Counted from the first letter of the stretch, positions 6,811 to 13,899 are shown. The stretch is 16,269 nucleotides of DNA from 2-02-FULL-46-13 sp036517235 (GCA_036517235.1 DATDXL010000062.1:1-16269), one strand, 5' to 3'. Translations and numbers: made by a program. The notes: generated from the letters alone by a model not told the origin.

Positions 6811-7902
6811 TTGTCTATCATACTTTTTATCGTCATTCTCGGAGTGCTCGTGTTTGTGCATGAGCTGGGACATTTTCTCGTAGCAAAACGCTTCGGTATA
6901 AGGGTTGATGAATTTGCGATAGGGTTTCCTCCTCGTGTCGTTTCGCGCAAGGTAGGTGAGACCGAGTATTCCCTGAATCTCGTGCCTATTGGAGGGTATG
7001 TAAAGATCTTCGGCGAAGATATACTCTCTCCCGCACCCGATGACTCCGACAGGTCCCGCAGTTTTGTAGCGAAGAATAGGGCTATCCAAGCATCGGTATT
7101 GCTTGCCGGCGTCTTTGCCAATGTGCTGTTTGCCTGGATGCTACTCTCGGCTGTCTTTATGATAGGTGCTACGGTTTCAAAGGAACAATATGCCAGTGTT
7201 GTGCTTACCGATGAACGTCTTCTCGTCGTCGCTGTCTTGGATCAATCTCCTGCGGCACGAGCCGGTATCAAATCGGGAGACGTTATCCGGTATATCCGTG
7301 CAGAATCTGGAGGACTTAGCGCACCAACGATAGATGAGGTACAGAGGTTCATAGGGGAGCGGGAAGGGAATGAGCTCGTGCTCGGTGTTGAGCGCAAGAG
7401 TGAGAAGCGAGAGGTTCACATGACTCCGGTGAGCGGTATCATACAAGATACGGTTGGCATCGGTATTAGTATGGATACCGTCGGTACGCTTAGGCTTTCT
7501 TTTTTTCGCGCGCTTGCGGAAGGGACGAGGCGGACCTCGGATCTTTTTATAGCGACCGTTCAGGGGTTGTGGGATTTCCTGTATCGCATCGTCTCATTCA
7601 ACGCTGATTTCTCTACGGTCGCAGGTCCGGTGGGAATCGCTGTGCTTGTCTCCGATGCGCAGACCCTCGGGTGGTTCTATCTGGTATCATTCACCGCCAT
7701 CATCTCCCTCAATCTTGCGGTCATCAATCTCATCCCCTTTCCCGCACTTGACGGAGGACGTCTGTTTTTCGTCATCATTGAAGCTATTATACGTAGACCC
7801 CTGCCGCAGAGGCTGGTGCGGGTGTTGAATACGACAGGATTCATGCTCTTGCTCGTGCTTCTTGTATTCGTCACCTATAAAGATATCCTTCGCCTCTTGT
7901 AG
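6811..7902 (+). CDS. rseP: Site-2 intramembrane zinc metalloprotease
   Basis: 363 residues. The catalytic HELGH is at 17-21 in the first membrane helix, and the third zinc-ligand motif NLIPFPALDGG is at 306-316 in the C-terminal membrane domain. There is a single PDZ domain at about 135-205 (SPAARAGIKSGDVI), whereas E. coli RseP has two, so it is nearer the Gram-positive RasP type. In the family it cuts anti-sigma factors or remnant signal peptides within the membrane. The start is a TTG at 6811: the next in-frame ATGs lie beyond the active site and the hydrophobic helix begins immediately. No Shine-Dalgarno sequence is visible. It lies upstream of proS as in B. subtilis, though a small minus-strand gene and an orphan now separate them. 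Confidence 0.95.
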   Translation: MSIILFIVILGVLVFVHELGHFLVAKRFGIRVDEFAIGFPPRVVSRKVGETEYSLNLVPIGGYVKIFGEDILSPAPDDSDRSRSFVAKNRAIQASVLLAGVFANVLFAWMLLSAVFMIGATVSKEQYASVVLTDERLLVVAVLDQSPAARAGIKSGDVIRYIRAESGGLSAPTIDEVQRFIGEREGNELVLGVERKSEKREVHMTPVSGIIQDTVGIGISMDTVGTLRLSFFRALAEGTRRTSDLFIATVQGLWDFLYRIVSFNADFSTVAGPVGIAVLVSDAQTLGWFYLVSFTAIISLNLAVINLIPFPALDGGRLFFVIIEAIIRRPLPQRLVRVLNTTGFMLLLVLLVFVTYKDILRLL

Positions 7903-7920
7903 CAATGTACGGTTGCATGT

Positions 7921-7960
7921 TTATCCTTATCCTTTCGATACATCATTAGTATAAGGATAA
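7921..7960. repeat. Inverted repeat, 10-bp arms
   Basis: TTATCCTTAT (7921-7930) is exactly complementary to ATAAGGATAA (7951-7960) across a 20-nt loop. It lies 18 nt after the rseP stop and 2 nt before the larger palindrome at 7963-8004. Confidence 0.85.
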
Positions 7961-7962
7961 CG

Positions 7963-8004
7963 ACATACACCAATCATGTGCGACCGCACATGATTGGTGT
8001 ATGT
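7963..8004. repeat. Perfect inverted repeat, 20-bp arms, 2-nt centre
   Basis: The left arm 7963-7982 is the exact reverse complement of 7985-8004, with AC between. No U-run follows. It lies between the rseP stop and the terminator of the minus-strand small gene, so the two genes converge on it. Confidence 0.95.
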
Positions 8005-8020
8005 ATGATTTGCGTTTAGC

Positions 8021-8060
8021 ACAAAAGAAAAAACCATCGCGTTTGGTACGTGACGGTTTT
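8021..8060 (-). terminator. Intrinsic terminator of the minus-strand small gene
   Basis: On the minus strand the arms 8049-8060 and 8030-8041 form a 12-bp stem (one G-U pair, one mismatch) with a 7-nt loop, followed by a U-rich run (complement of 8021-8029). It lies 55 nt beyond the stop of the 58-codon gene. Confidence 0.7.
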
Positions 8061-8080
8061 CGAGATAAAGAACAAGCGAA

Positions 8081-8097
8081 TCAAGGACTCTCCTTGA
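8081..8097. repeat. Palindrome TCAAGGA-CTC-TCCTTGA
   Basis: Seven-bp perfect arms with a 3-nt centre. Thirteen bases (8085-8097) recur exactly at 2519-2531, where the left arm is degenerate. It lies in the 3' untranslated part of the minus-strand gene. Confidence 0.8.
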
Positions 8098-8114
8098 CAT
8101 GGAGAGAACAGATG

Positions 8115-8291
8115 TCAGCTTGTCGTAGGTGCAGACTTGAGGATGCGGACGCTGATGAGTTGGTATGAGCTCCAACCGAGTGCAAATCCCGCGATGGCAC
8201 CGATGAGGACGCCGCCAAGCGAGTGCGAACTTAAGTGTCCGACAAGAACGCCGATGACAGCCTTTGGCGGATCAAGGTTGGTTTTTGTCAA
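8115..8291 (-). CDS. Small glycine-rich membrane protein (58 aa)
   Basis: Read on the minus strand from the TTG at 8291-8289 to the TGA at 8117-8115. The product contains DPPKAVIGVLVGHLSSHSL, then GGVLIGAIAGFALGW, then YQLISVRIL and a short polar tail. About 40 residues are hydrophobic with GxxxG-type glycine spacing, so one or two membrane helices are likely. Codon choice (GTC, ATC, GGC, CTC) is like the confident genes nearby. It has its own extended -10 promoter upstream and a U-tailed hairpin downstream, so it is a complete monocistronic unit opposing rseP and proS. An in-frame TAG upstream limits the start; TTG is the only good choice and no Shine-Dalgarno sequence is seen. I recognise no family. 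A longer overlapping minus-strand frame (7927-8175) runs through the palindrome and terminator and is rejected. Confidence 0.65.
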   Translation of the reverse strand: MTKTNLDPPKAVIGVLVGHLSSHSLGGVLIGAIAGFALGWSSYQLISVRILKSAPTTS

Positions 8292-8305
8292 CGAATCTAC
8301 GTGCT

Positions 8306-8333
8306 AGATTACCACTAGATTTGAAAAAGTCAA
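8306..8333 (-). promoter_or_regulatory. Extended -10 promoter for the minus-strand small gene
   Basis: On the minus strand: TTGACT (8333-8328), a 16-nt spacer, TAATCT (8311-8306) with TGG directly upstream as an extended -10. Transcription would start at about 8299, giving a leader of about 8 nt before the TTG at 8291. Confidence 0.65.
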
Positions 8334-8421
8334 TTGTCGCAGGTAATGCATTTTTCCTGTAGTATTAGTCGAAAGGTATCCTTTACTGTGACGAAAATCG
8401 TCTATTAAGTATGGTTTTACT

Positions 8422-8679
8422 ATGAAAAAATCTCAATTCGAGGGAATAGAAGATAGCGCAGAGAGGCTTACGGCAACGATAATGATGGATCTGGCCCGAT
8501 TGTATTTTGAGACTAGCGATCTTGGGGTAGACGAGTATATGGAATGGAAACTAAAGTTTTCTGCAAAATTTACACAGCTGTTAGAGAGTCGAGTAGACCT
8601 GCTTTCTCTTTATGCAGAAAATCGGTCGCGTGCGCTTGGTGAGATAGAAAAAGAGTTATATGCGGAAGGGGATATCTAA
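8422..8679 (+). CDS. Small helical protein of unknown function
   Basis: 85 residues, starting MKKSQFEGIEDSAERL and ending EKELYAEGDI. It is acidic and predicted almost all helical (ARLYFETSDLGVDEYMEWKL; FTQLLESRVDLLSLYAENRS), with no cysteines, no membrane segment and no motif I recognise. It lies 24 nt before the chosen proS start in the same direction, so it is probably the first gene of the proS-mre operon. The ATG lacks a Shine-Dalgarno sequence. The codon pattern is AT-richer than proS. It could be a regulator or a lineage-specific partner protein; nothing in the sequence decides this. Confidence 0.7.
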   Translation: MKKSQFEGIEDSAERLTATIMMDLARLYFETSDLGVDEYMEWKLKFSAKFTQLLESRVDLLSLYAENRSRALGEIEKELYAEGDI

Positions 8680-8703
8680 GAACAGTTGGATGAATCAGAG
8701 ATC

Positions 8704-9963
8704 ATGAGACAAAGCGAATTATTCTCAAAAACAAGGAGGGAAGGCCCCAAAGACGAGGTATCAAAGAACGCAAAACTCTTGATACAGGGGGGTTTTATCC
8801 ATAAGGAGATGGCCGGAGTCTATTCATTTCTTCCGCTTGGACTTCGCGTGCTCAATAACATAGTGCGCGTTATCCGTGAAGAGATGAACGCTATTGGAGG
8901 CCAAGAGCTTTTTTTGACAGCGCTTCAGAGTAAAGAGGTGTGGGAGAGCACGGGGAGGTGGTCGGATAAGGCCGTCACCAATTGGTTTAAAACAGCGCTC
9001 ATTGCAGGAGGCGAGGTAGGTCTTTCATTTACGCACGAAGAACCGATAACGTGTCTCATGCGAGACCACATCCGCAGTTTTCGCGATCTTCCCGTCTTTG
9101 CGTACCAGTTCCAGACGAAGTTCCGCAACGAAGAACGCGCGAAGTCGGGACTCATGCGAACCCGAGAGTTCCTTATGAAGGATTTGTATTCGTTTTCGCG
9201 CGACACCGAAGAGCACCAGAAATTCTATGATGTTGTGAAAGAGTCCTACAAGAAAGTATTTGAGCGGCTAGGACTTGGCCCCTTTACGCATCTGACCTAC
9301 GCCTCGGGGGGTTCTTTCAGCAGGTACTCGCATGAGTTCCAAGTCGTCTCTGAAGCGGGAGAGGATACCATCCATCTCTGTAAAGAATGTTCCGTTGCAG
9401 TGAACAGCGAGATCATACAGGAACGGTCGTCATGCCCTTCCTGCGGCAATACGAAACTAATAGAGACAAAGGCGGTTGAAGTAGGCAACATCTTCAGTTT
9501 GGGGACGCGTTTTTCGGAAGCATTCGGGCTTTCGTTTGTGAACGAGCGCAATGAGTCGATGCCGGTCGTGATGGGAAGCTATGGCATCGGGCCTGCTCGT
9601 GTCCTTGGTGCGCTCGTTGAGCTTTTCTCCGATGGCCGAAGCATCCTCTGGCCTTCGTCGGTCTCGCCCTTCTCGGTGCACCTCCTCCTTCTTGATGCCG
9701 ATTCTCACGAAGTGCTCACGCAGGCAGAGGCTGTCTACAATAATTTGTCTGCGAAAGGAATCGACGTCCTTTTTGATGACCGTCAGAGCGTTCGTGGAGG
9801 CGAGAAGTTTGCCGATGCCGACCTCTTGGGGATTCCGCTGCGGGTGATAGTGAGCAGCAGGAGTTTGACCCAAGGTTCCCTCGAAGTCCTCAATCGCCGT
9901 TCTCAGGCCACAGAGCTCATCTCTCCTTCTTCGCTTGCAGCGCACCTTCATGGGCATATTTGA
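8704..9963 (+). CDS. proS: Prolyl-tRNA synthetase, short form without editing domain
   Basis: 419 residues from the ATG at 8704 (MRQSELFSKTRRE fits the family N-terminus; an in-frame TTG at 8686 would add six residues). Class II core: KEMAGVYSFLPLGLRV at 34-49, motif 2 FRNEERAKSGLMRTREF at 140-156, motif 3 GSYGIGPARVLGAL at 291-304, then a C-terminal anticodon-binding domain (VLFDDR ... GGEKFADADLLGIPLRV). The bacterial-type enzyme is about 570 residues because an editing domain of some 180 residues sits between motifs 2 and 3; here that space is only about 135 residues and carries a zinc-ribbon-like CKEC ... CPSC (Cys 226, 229, 244, 247). Mischarged Ala-tRNAPro is therefore probably not cleared by this enzyme itself. 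The stop TGA overlaps the mreB start by 14 nt. Confidence 0.95.
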   Translation: MRQSELFSKTRREGPKDEVSKNAKLLIQGGFIHKEMAGVYSFLPLGLRVLNNIVRVIREEMNAIGGQELFLTALQSKEVWESTGRWSDKAVTNWFKTALIAGGEVGLSFTHEEPITCLMRDHIRSFRDLPVFAYQFQTKFRNEERAKSGLMRTREFLMKDLYSFSRDTEEHQKFYDVVKESYKKVFERLGLGPFTHLTYASGGSFSRYSHEFQVVSEAGEDTIHLCKECSVAVNSEIIQERSSCPSCGNTKLIETKAVEVGNIFSLGTRFSEAFGLSFVNERNESMPVVMGSYGIGPARVLGALVELFSDGRSILWPSSVSPFSVHLLLLDADSHEVLTQAEAVYNNLSAKGIDVLFDDRQSVRGGEKFADADLLGIPLRVIVSSRSLTQGSLEVLNRRSQATELISPSSLAAHLHGHI

Positions 9964-11026
9964 CGAACAATATCAGCGTTTCCTTCGTCTTTTTTCTCAT
10001 GACCTGGGTATCGATTTGGGTACCGCCAACACCCTCGTCTATGCGCGCGGGAGGGGGATCCTCATAAACGAGCCTTCAGTAGTGGCTATCAATCAAAAAA
10101 CGGGACAAGTGGTTGCCGTCGGGAATCAGGCAAAACAGATGATCGGCAGGACTCCTCCGCACATAAACGCGATACGCCCTCTCGTGGAAGGGGTTATCTC
10201 CGATTTCGAGGTGACTGAGGAGATGATCTCCTATCTTGTGGGTAAAGTGCAGGAAGGCTCGAAAAAAATCTTAGGCCCTCGTGTCGTCGTCGGTGTCCCT
10301 TCGGGGGTTACTAACGTCGAATCGCGTGCTGTCCGAGACGCGACCAGAAACAGCGGTGCACGAGAAGTGTTCATCGTCGAGCAACCCATGGCTGCGGCTA
10401 TCGGTATCCGTCTTCCGATCAAAGAGCCTGTAGGAAATATGATCATAGATATCGGCGGCGGTACTACGGACATCGCCGTGATTTCCCTTAGCGGGATCGT
10501 TCGATCAAAAAACCTTAAGATCGCTGGAGATCACTTCAATGCCGATATTATCAGCTACATCCGCAATGAATTCAAGATCCTGATCGGTGAGAAGACCGCT
10601 GAGCAAGTAAAGATCGCGATCGGGTCAGCGATGCAGACGGGGAGCGTTCTTGAGGCAGTGGTGAAGGGGCGGGATCTGGTGACGGGACTTCCGCGTGAAG
10701 TCATCATCACTGACGCGGATGTCCGTGAAGCTATGGGGCAGTCGGTTGATACGATCGTAGAAGCCACGAGAGAGGTATTGGAGACGACGCCTCCCGAACT
10801 TGTCTCGGATATCATGCAACGCGGTATTTTCCTTGTCGGGGGCGGCGCCTTGCTTAAGGGATTAGGACCATTTCTCGAGCAATGCCTCAAGATTCCCGTG
10901 CATATCACTGACGATCCTCTCACAGCCGTCGCGCGAGGCGCCGGGATCATTCTTGAAGACATGGATAGGTACCGTGATGTGCTCATTAACCATGAAGAAG
11001 ACATTCCTGCCAACGAGAACTTTTAA
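9950..11026 (+). CDS. mreB: Rod shape-determining actin homolog MreB, operon copy
   Basis: 358 residues from the ATG at 9950. An N-terminal extension FDEQYQRFLRLFSHD at 4-18 looks like an amphipathic membrane-binding helix and is missing from the first paralog. Then come phosphate loop 1 GIDLGTANT at 20-28, VTNVESRAV at 120-128, EQPMAAAIG at 144-152, DIGGGTTD at 167-174, GRDLVTGLPR at 240-249 and VGGGALL at 296-302. The C-terminal tail NHEEDIPANENF is acidic, unlike the basic tail of the first paralog. Its place directly before mreC, mreD and mrdA marks it as the elongasome MreB. It overlaps proS by 14 nt and mreC by 35 nt, so translational coupling is likely; no Shine-Dalgarno sequence is seen. 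Confidence 0.97.
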   Translation: MGIFDEQYQRFLRLFSHDLGIDLGTANTLVYARGRGILINEPSVVAINQKTGQVVAVGNQAKQMIGRTPPHINAIRPLVEGVISDFEVTEEMISYLVGKVQEGSKKILGPRVVVGVPSGVTNVESRAVRDATRNSGAREVFIVEQPMAAAIGIRLPIKEPVGNMIIDIGGGTTDIAVISLSGIVRSKNLKIAGDHFNADIISYIRNEFKILIGEKTAEQVKIAIGSAMQTGSVLEAVVKGRDLVTGLPREVIITDADVREAMGQSVDTIVEATREVLETTPPELVSDIMQRGIFLVGGGALLKGLGPFLEQCLKIPVHITDDPLTAVARGAGIILEDMDRYRDVLINHEEDIPANENF

Positions 11027-11813
11027 GGCAAGGTGGTGGACACGGAGACTGCTAATCTCCATTCTTGTATGCCTATTGGCTATGGCGCTCTACCTCTTTC
11101 AGCCGGCGATGCTATCGGGAGCCGTCTATACGTTGGTGCGACCGTTCGTGTACGCATGGGGTTGGATCAAGAATCATAGTAACGAGCTCGTCGTTTATTT
11201 CGAATCCAAGGATCGTCTCCAAGCAGAGAACCAGAAACTGTCGGAGCGTTTTGCCGCCCAAGGGACAGAACTGTCCCTTCTTCGCTCTCTCTATCCAGAT
11301 CTAGAAACGTTGCGGGAACTCCTTCTACAAGAGAGATCGACGCGTAATATCGTTGCGGGAGTGCTTCTTGCACCGCCCCTCTCTCCGTACGATGTTCTTG
11401 TGCTTGAGTCGGGTGTAACCCAGGGGGTAGCGGTGGGGGATATCGTACGATCGAGTCGAGGCATTGTATTGGGGAAGATAACGGAAGTTTTTAGGAACTT
11501 TTCGCGTGCTACCCTGTTTTCTTCGCCAGGCACGAAGATGCCCGTACGCATAGGGAAGGAGGGCATACAAGTAGAAGCCATGGGCATGGGAGGAGGGGAG
11601 TTCCAGCTTCTATTGCCGCGTGAGCTTCTGATCACCGTGGGTGACAGTGTTACGTTTCCGGGGATAATGCCAACGCCTGTAGGTGTCGTGCAATCAGTTG
11701 AATTCCGTGACGTCGATTTTCTTCAGCTCATTTCGTTCAGGACCCCTGAAGCGGTCAGCGCGCTTCATTTTGTAGTGATCGAGGCGAGTGAGCCACAAGA
11801 TGAATCCCGTTAA
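10992..11813 (+). CDS. mreC: Rod shape-determining protein MreC
   Basis: 273 residues from the ATG at 10992 (MKKTFLPTRTFKARWW, basic and cytoplasmic); an earlier in-frame ATG at 10953 would sit deeper inside mreB. One membrane helix at 19-37, a coiled coil at about 68-115 (ESKDRLQAENQKLSERF, TLRELLLQE), then the periplasmic-type beta domain at 120-265 with the family phrases SPYDVLVLESGVTQGVAVGD and SSRGIVLGKI. MreC links the MreB filament to PBP2 outside the membrane and activates wall synthesis. The start lies 35 nt inside mreB and the end overlaps mreD by 14 nt. Confidence 0.93.
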   Translation: MKKTFLPTRTFKARWWTRRLLISILVCLLAMALYLFQPAMLSGAVYTLVRPFVYAWGWIKNHSNELVVYFESKDRLQAENQKLSERFAAQGTELSLLRSLYPDLETLRELLLQERSTRNIVAGVLLAPPLSPYDVLVLESGVTQGVAVGDIVRSSRGIVLGKITEVFRNFSRATLFSSPGTKMPVRIGKEGIQVEAMGMGGGEFQLLLPRELLITVGDSVTFPGIMPTPVGVVQSVEFRDVDFLQLISFRTPEAVSALHFVVIEASEPQDESR

Positions 11814-12090
11814 GAATTTACAAAAAAAGAAAATTCTCTGGATGATCCTTCTCTGTGTCTTGGTAGCGGTATTCCCCTGGTGGGCAGTGCTCTTACTGCT
11901 TTTCATCCCGATCTTTCTGTTTCAGACGTTTTATTGGGGCATCATCGTAGGATTCTTTATGGATATCATATACGGGCATTCCCCTCGCTTTGGATTCCCG
12001 TTCATATTTCTTGCAACTACGGTTTTGCTCACCTTGCTCTTGCCGCTTCTCAAACGCAGGCTCGTATTTTGGAAACCGCCCATTGCGTAA
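11800..12090 (+). CDS. mreD: Short MreD-like membrane protein
   Basis: 96 residues from the ATG at 11800; an in-frame GTG at 11788 would add four. There is a basic N-terminus (NLQKKKILW), then about three hydrophobic segments: 14-40, 42-60 and 70-84, ending in KRRLVFWKPPIA. MreD proteins are usually about 160-170 residues with five or six helices, so this is roughly the N- or C-terminal half. FYWGIIVGFFMDIIYG resembles the G-hh-D pattern of MreD-type proteins. The assignment rests mainly on position between mreC and mrdA. It could also be a lineage-specific membrane protein in the MreD slot. Confidence 0.65.
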   Translation: MNPVKNLQKKKILWMILLCVLVAVFPWWAVLLLLFIPIFLFQTFYWGIIVGFFMDIIYGHSPRFGFPFIFLATTVLLTLLLPLLKRRLVFWKPPIA

Positions 12091-12119
12091 GTGTTTATTC
12101 TCGTCTTTTTCACGGCCCT

Positions 12120-13832
12120 ATGAGACATTTGTTACAAACACTAGGATTAGCGCGAAAGAGCAGGCCATCTCTGCATCATGAGATCGCCCCCGATGAGATT
12201 TTTCTTGACTCAACCAATCTCCCCCAATTCAATACGCATCAACTAGAGGGAAGGATAGAGAGGCCTATTTCACGCAACACCATACTCATTGCCAGTCTCT
12301 TTTTTATTGCGCTAGGCGTCGTCCTTGCGGCGCGTTCCTGGCTATTGCAGGTCAACAAAGGTCAAGCCTATACCGCTTTGGGAGAGAGGAACAGTCTGCG
12401 GAAGAGCATCATCATCGCTCCGCGAGGTCTTATTTTTGATCGGAATGGAGTGCTCTTGGTTGCCAATAGTGCTCATGAGCTTCACCCAGAGTATCCCTCG
12501 CGCGAGTATCTTCCCGGTGAAGGATTTTCGCATTTGCTTGGATACGTGGAATATCCGAAGCAGGATGCTTCTGGAACGTACTTCCGCACCGAATTCACCG
12601 GCAAGGAGGGAGTGGAAGCGTTTTATAACTATCTCTTAGGTGGTGTAAATGGAACTCGTATTACGGAGGAAAATGCGACAGGAGAGGTGGAATCGGAAAG
12701 CATCGTCAGGCCGCCACGGTATGGCGTGAACCTGACGCTTTCCATCGATGCACGTCTTCAGACGAAACTTTTTGAATTCGTGCGCACACTCGCGCACGCA
12801 AAGGATTTCACCGGCGGTGCCGCGGTCCTTATAGATGTAGAGAGCGGCGAAGTGTTGGCACTCACCAATTACCCGGAGTTCGATTCAGGCACGATGTCCG
12901 AAGGCAGTGACGCAAAAGCCATTACCAGGTATCTTTCGGATACGCGGCAACCTTTTCTAAATCGTGCGGTTAATGGTCTGTACACCCCCGGTTCTATCGT
13001 CAAACCCTTTCTCGCGGTGGGCGCGCTCACCGAAGGAGTGATAGATTCCCAAGAGAAGATACTCAGTACGGGTTCCATTTCCATTCCCAACCCCTTTAAC
13101 CCCGACAAACGGTCGGTATTTACGGACTGGAAAGCGCATGGCCTTGTGGATATGCGCGAAGCCATTGCGGTTTCTTCCGATGTCTATTTCTATGAGATCG
13201 GGGGAGGGTTCGGAGACCAGTCAGGTCTTGGCATCGCGAAGATAAAAAAGTACATGCAGTTGTTCGGATTTGGTCAGAGCCTACCCGGGGATTTTCTTCT
13301 CGGCACCGCCGGAACCTTGCCCGATCCCGCATGGAAGGCAGAGACGTTCGACGGAGAGGTATGGCGTATCGGGGATACGTATAATACCGCTATCGGTCAG
13401 TATGGTGTGCAGGTAACGCCGCTACAGGCACTGCGTGCTACAGCGGCTTTGGCTAACGGAGGCAAGCTCTTAATCCCCACAGTTCTTCTCGGTGGTAATA
13501 AGGGTCGTGATTTTGAGCACAGTCTCGGTATATCAGAGGAAAGACTTTTAGTAGTGCGTGAAGGCATGCGAGACGCTGTGCTCTTCGGCACGGCATCGGG
13601 ACTCAACATTCCTCAAGTCGAGATTGCAGCAAAAACAGGTACCGCGGAACTTGGCAACAAAAAACAGTTTGTGAATTCATGGGTCATCGGTTTCTTTCCC
13701 TATGAGAAACCACGCTATGCGTTCGCGGTGGTAATGGAGAAGGGTCCCCACGAGAATACGGTGGGGGCGCTCTATGTCATGAGACAATTCTTCGATTGGC
13801 TTTTGTATGGCGCACCTGAATATCTTCAATAA
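12120..13832 (+). CDS. mrdA: Penicillin-binding protein 2, elongation transpeptidase
   Basis: 570 residues from the ATG at 12120; the frame is open further upstream, but that stretch overlaps mreD in another frame and has no PBP character. Cytoplasmic tail 1-52, membrane helix 53-76, PRGLIFDRNGVLL at 101-113, then the transpeptidase: S292-I-V-K295 (the nucleophile), S352-S-D354 (SxD as in PBP2) and K505-T-G507. It crosslinks peptidoglycan during elongation together with MreBCD and a RodA partner not in this window. Between DRNG and LPGEGFSHLLGYV only about 20 residues remain where E. coli PBP2 has about 100, so the outer part of the pedestal is missing. It starts 29 nt after mreD. Confidence 0.95.
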   Translation: MRHLLQTLGLARKSRPSLHHEIAPDEIFLDSTNLPQFNTHQLEGRIERPISRNTILIASLFFIALGVVLAARSWLLQVNKGQAYTALGERNSLRKSIIIAPRGLIFDRNGVLLVANSAHELHPEYPSREYLPGEGFSHLLGYVEYPKQDASGTYFRTEFTGKEGVEAFYNYLLGGVNGTRITEENATGEVESESIVRPPRYGVNLTLSIDARLQTKLFEFVRTLAHAKDFTGGAAVLIDVESGEVLALTNYPEFDSGTMSEGSDAKAITRYLSDTRQPFLNRAVNGLYTPGSIVKPFLAVGALTEGVIDSQEKILSTGSISIPNPFNPDKRSVFTDWKAHGLVDMREAIAVSSDVYFYEIGGGFGDQSGLGIAKIKKYMQLFGFGQSLPGDFLLGTAGTLPDPAWKAETFDGEVWRIGDTYNTAIGQYGVQVTPLQALRATAALANGGKLLIPTVLLGGNKGRDFEHSLGISEERLLVVREGMRDAVLFGTASGLNIPQVEIAAKTGTAELGNKKQFVNSWVIGFFPYEKPRYAFAVVMEKGPHENTVGALYVMRQFFDWLLYGAPEYLQ

Positions 13833-13835
13833 AAC

Positions 13836-13889
13836 TTCACTTTTTGAAGGAAAACTGGTATCATAGTCGAATCGTTTTTTACCTATAAT
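13836..13889 (+). promoter_or_regulatory. Promoter region of greA-lysS
   Basis: Two candidates. TATAAT (13884-13889) is a perfect -10 box ending 10 nt before the greA ATG, implying a leader of only 3-4 nt, but it has no clear -35. Upstream, TGG-TATCAT (13856-13864) is an extended -10 with TTCACT (13836-13841) 17 nt before it. Confidence 0.5.
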
Positions 13890-13899
13890 TTCATACGCT

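Noticed and set aside
7927..8175. Minus-strand 82-codon frame
   Set aside because: It runs through the 20-bp palindrome and the U-tailed terminator; the overlapping frame 8115-8291 has better codon use and signals.
11880..12119. Upstream extension of the mrdA frame
   Set aside because: It overlaps mreD in another frame and the extra residues lack PBP character; the ATG at 12120 gives a normal cytoplasmic tail.
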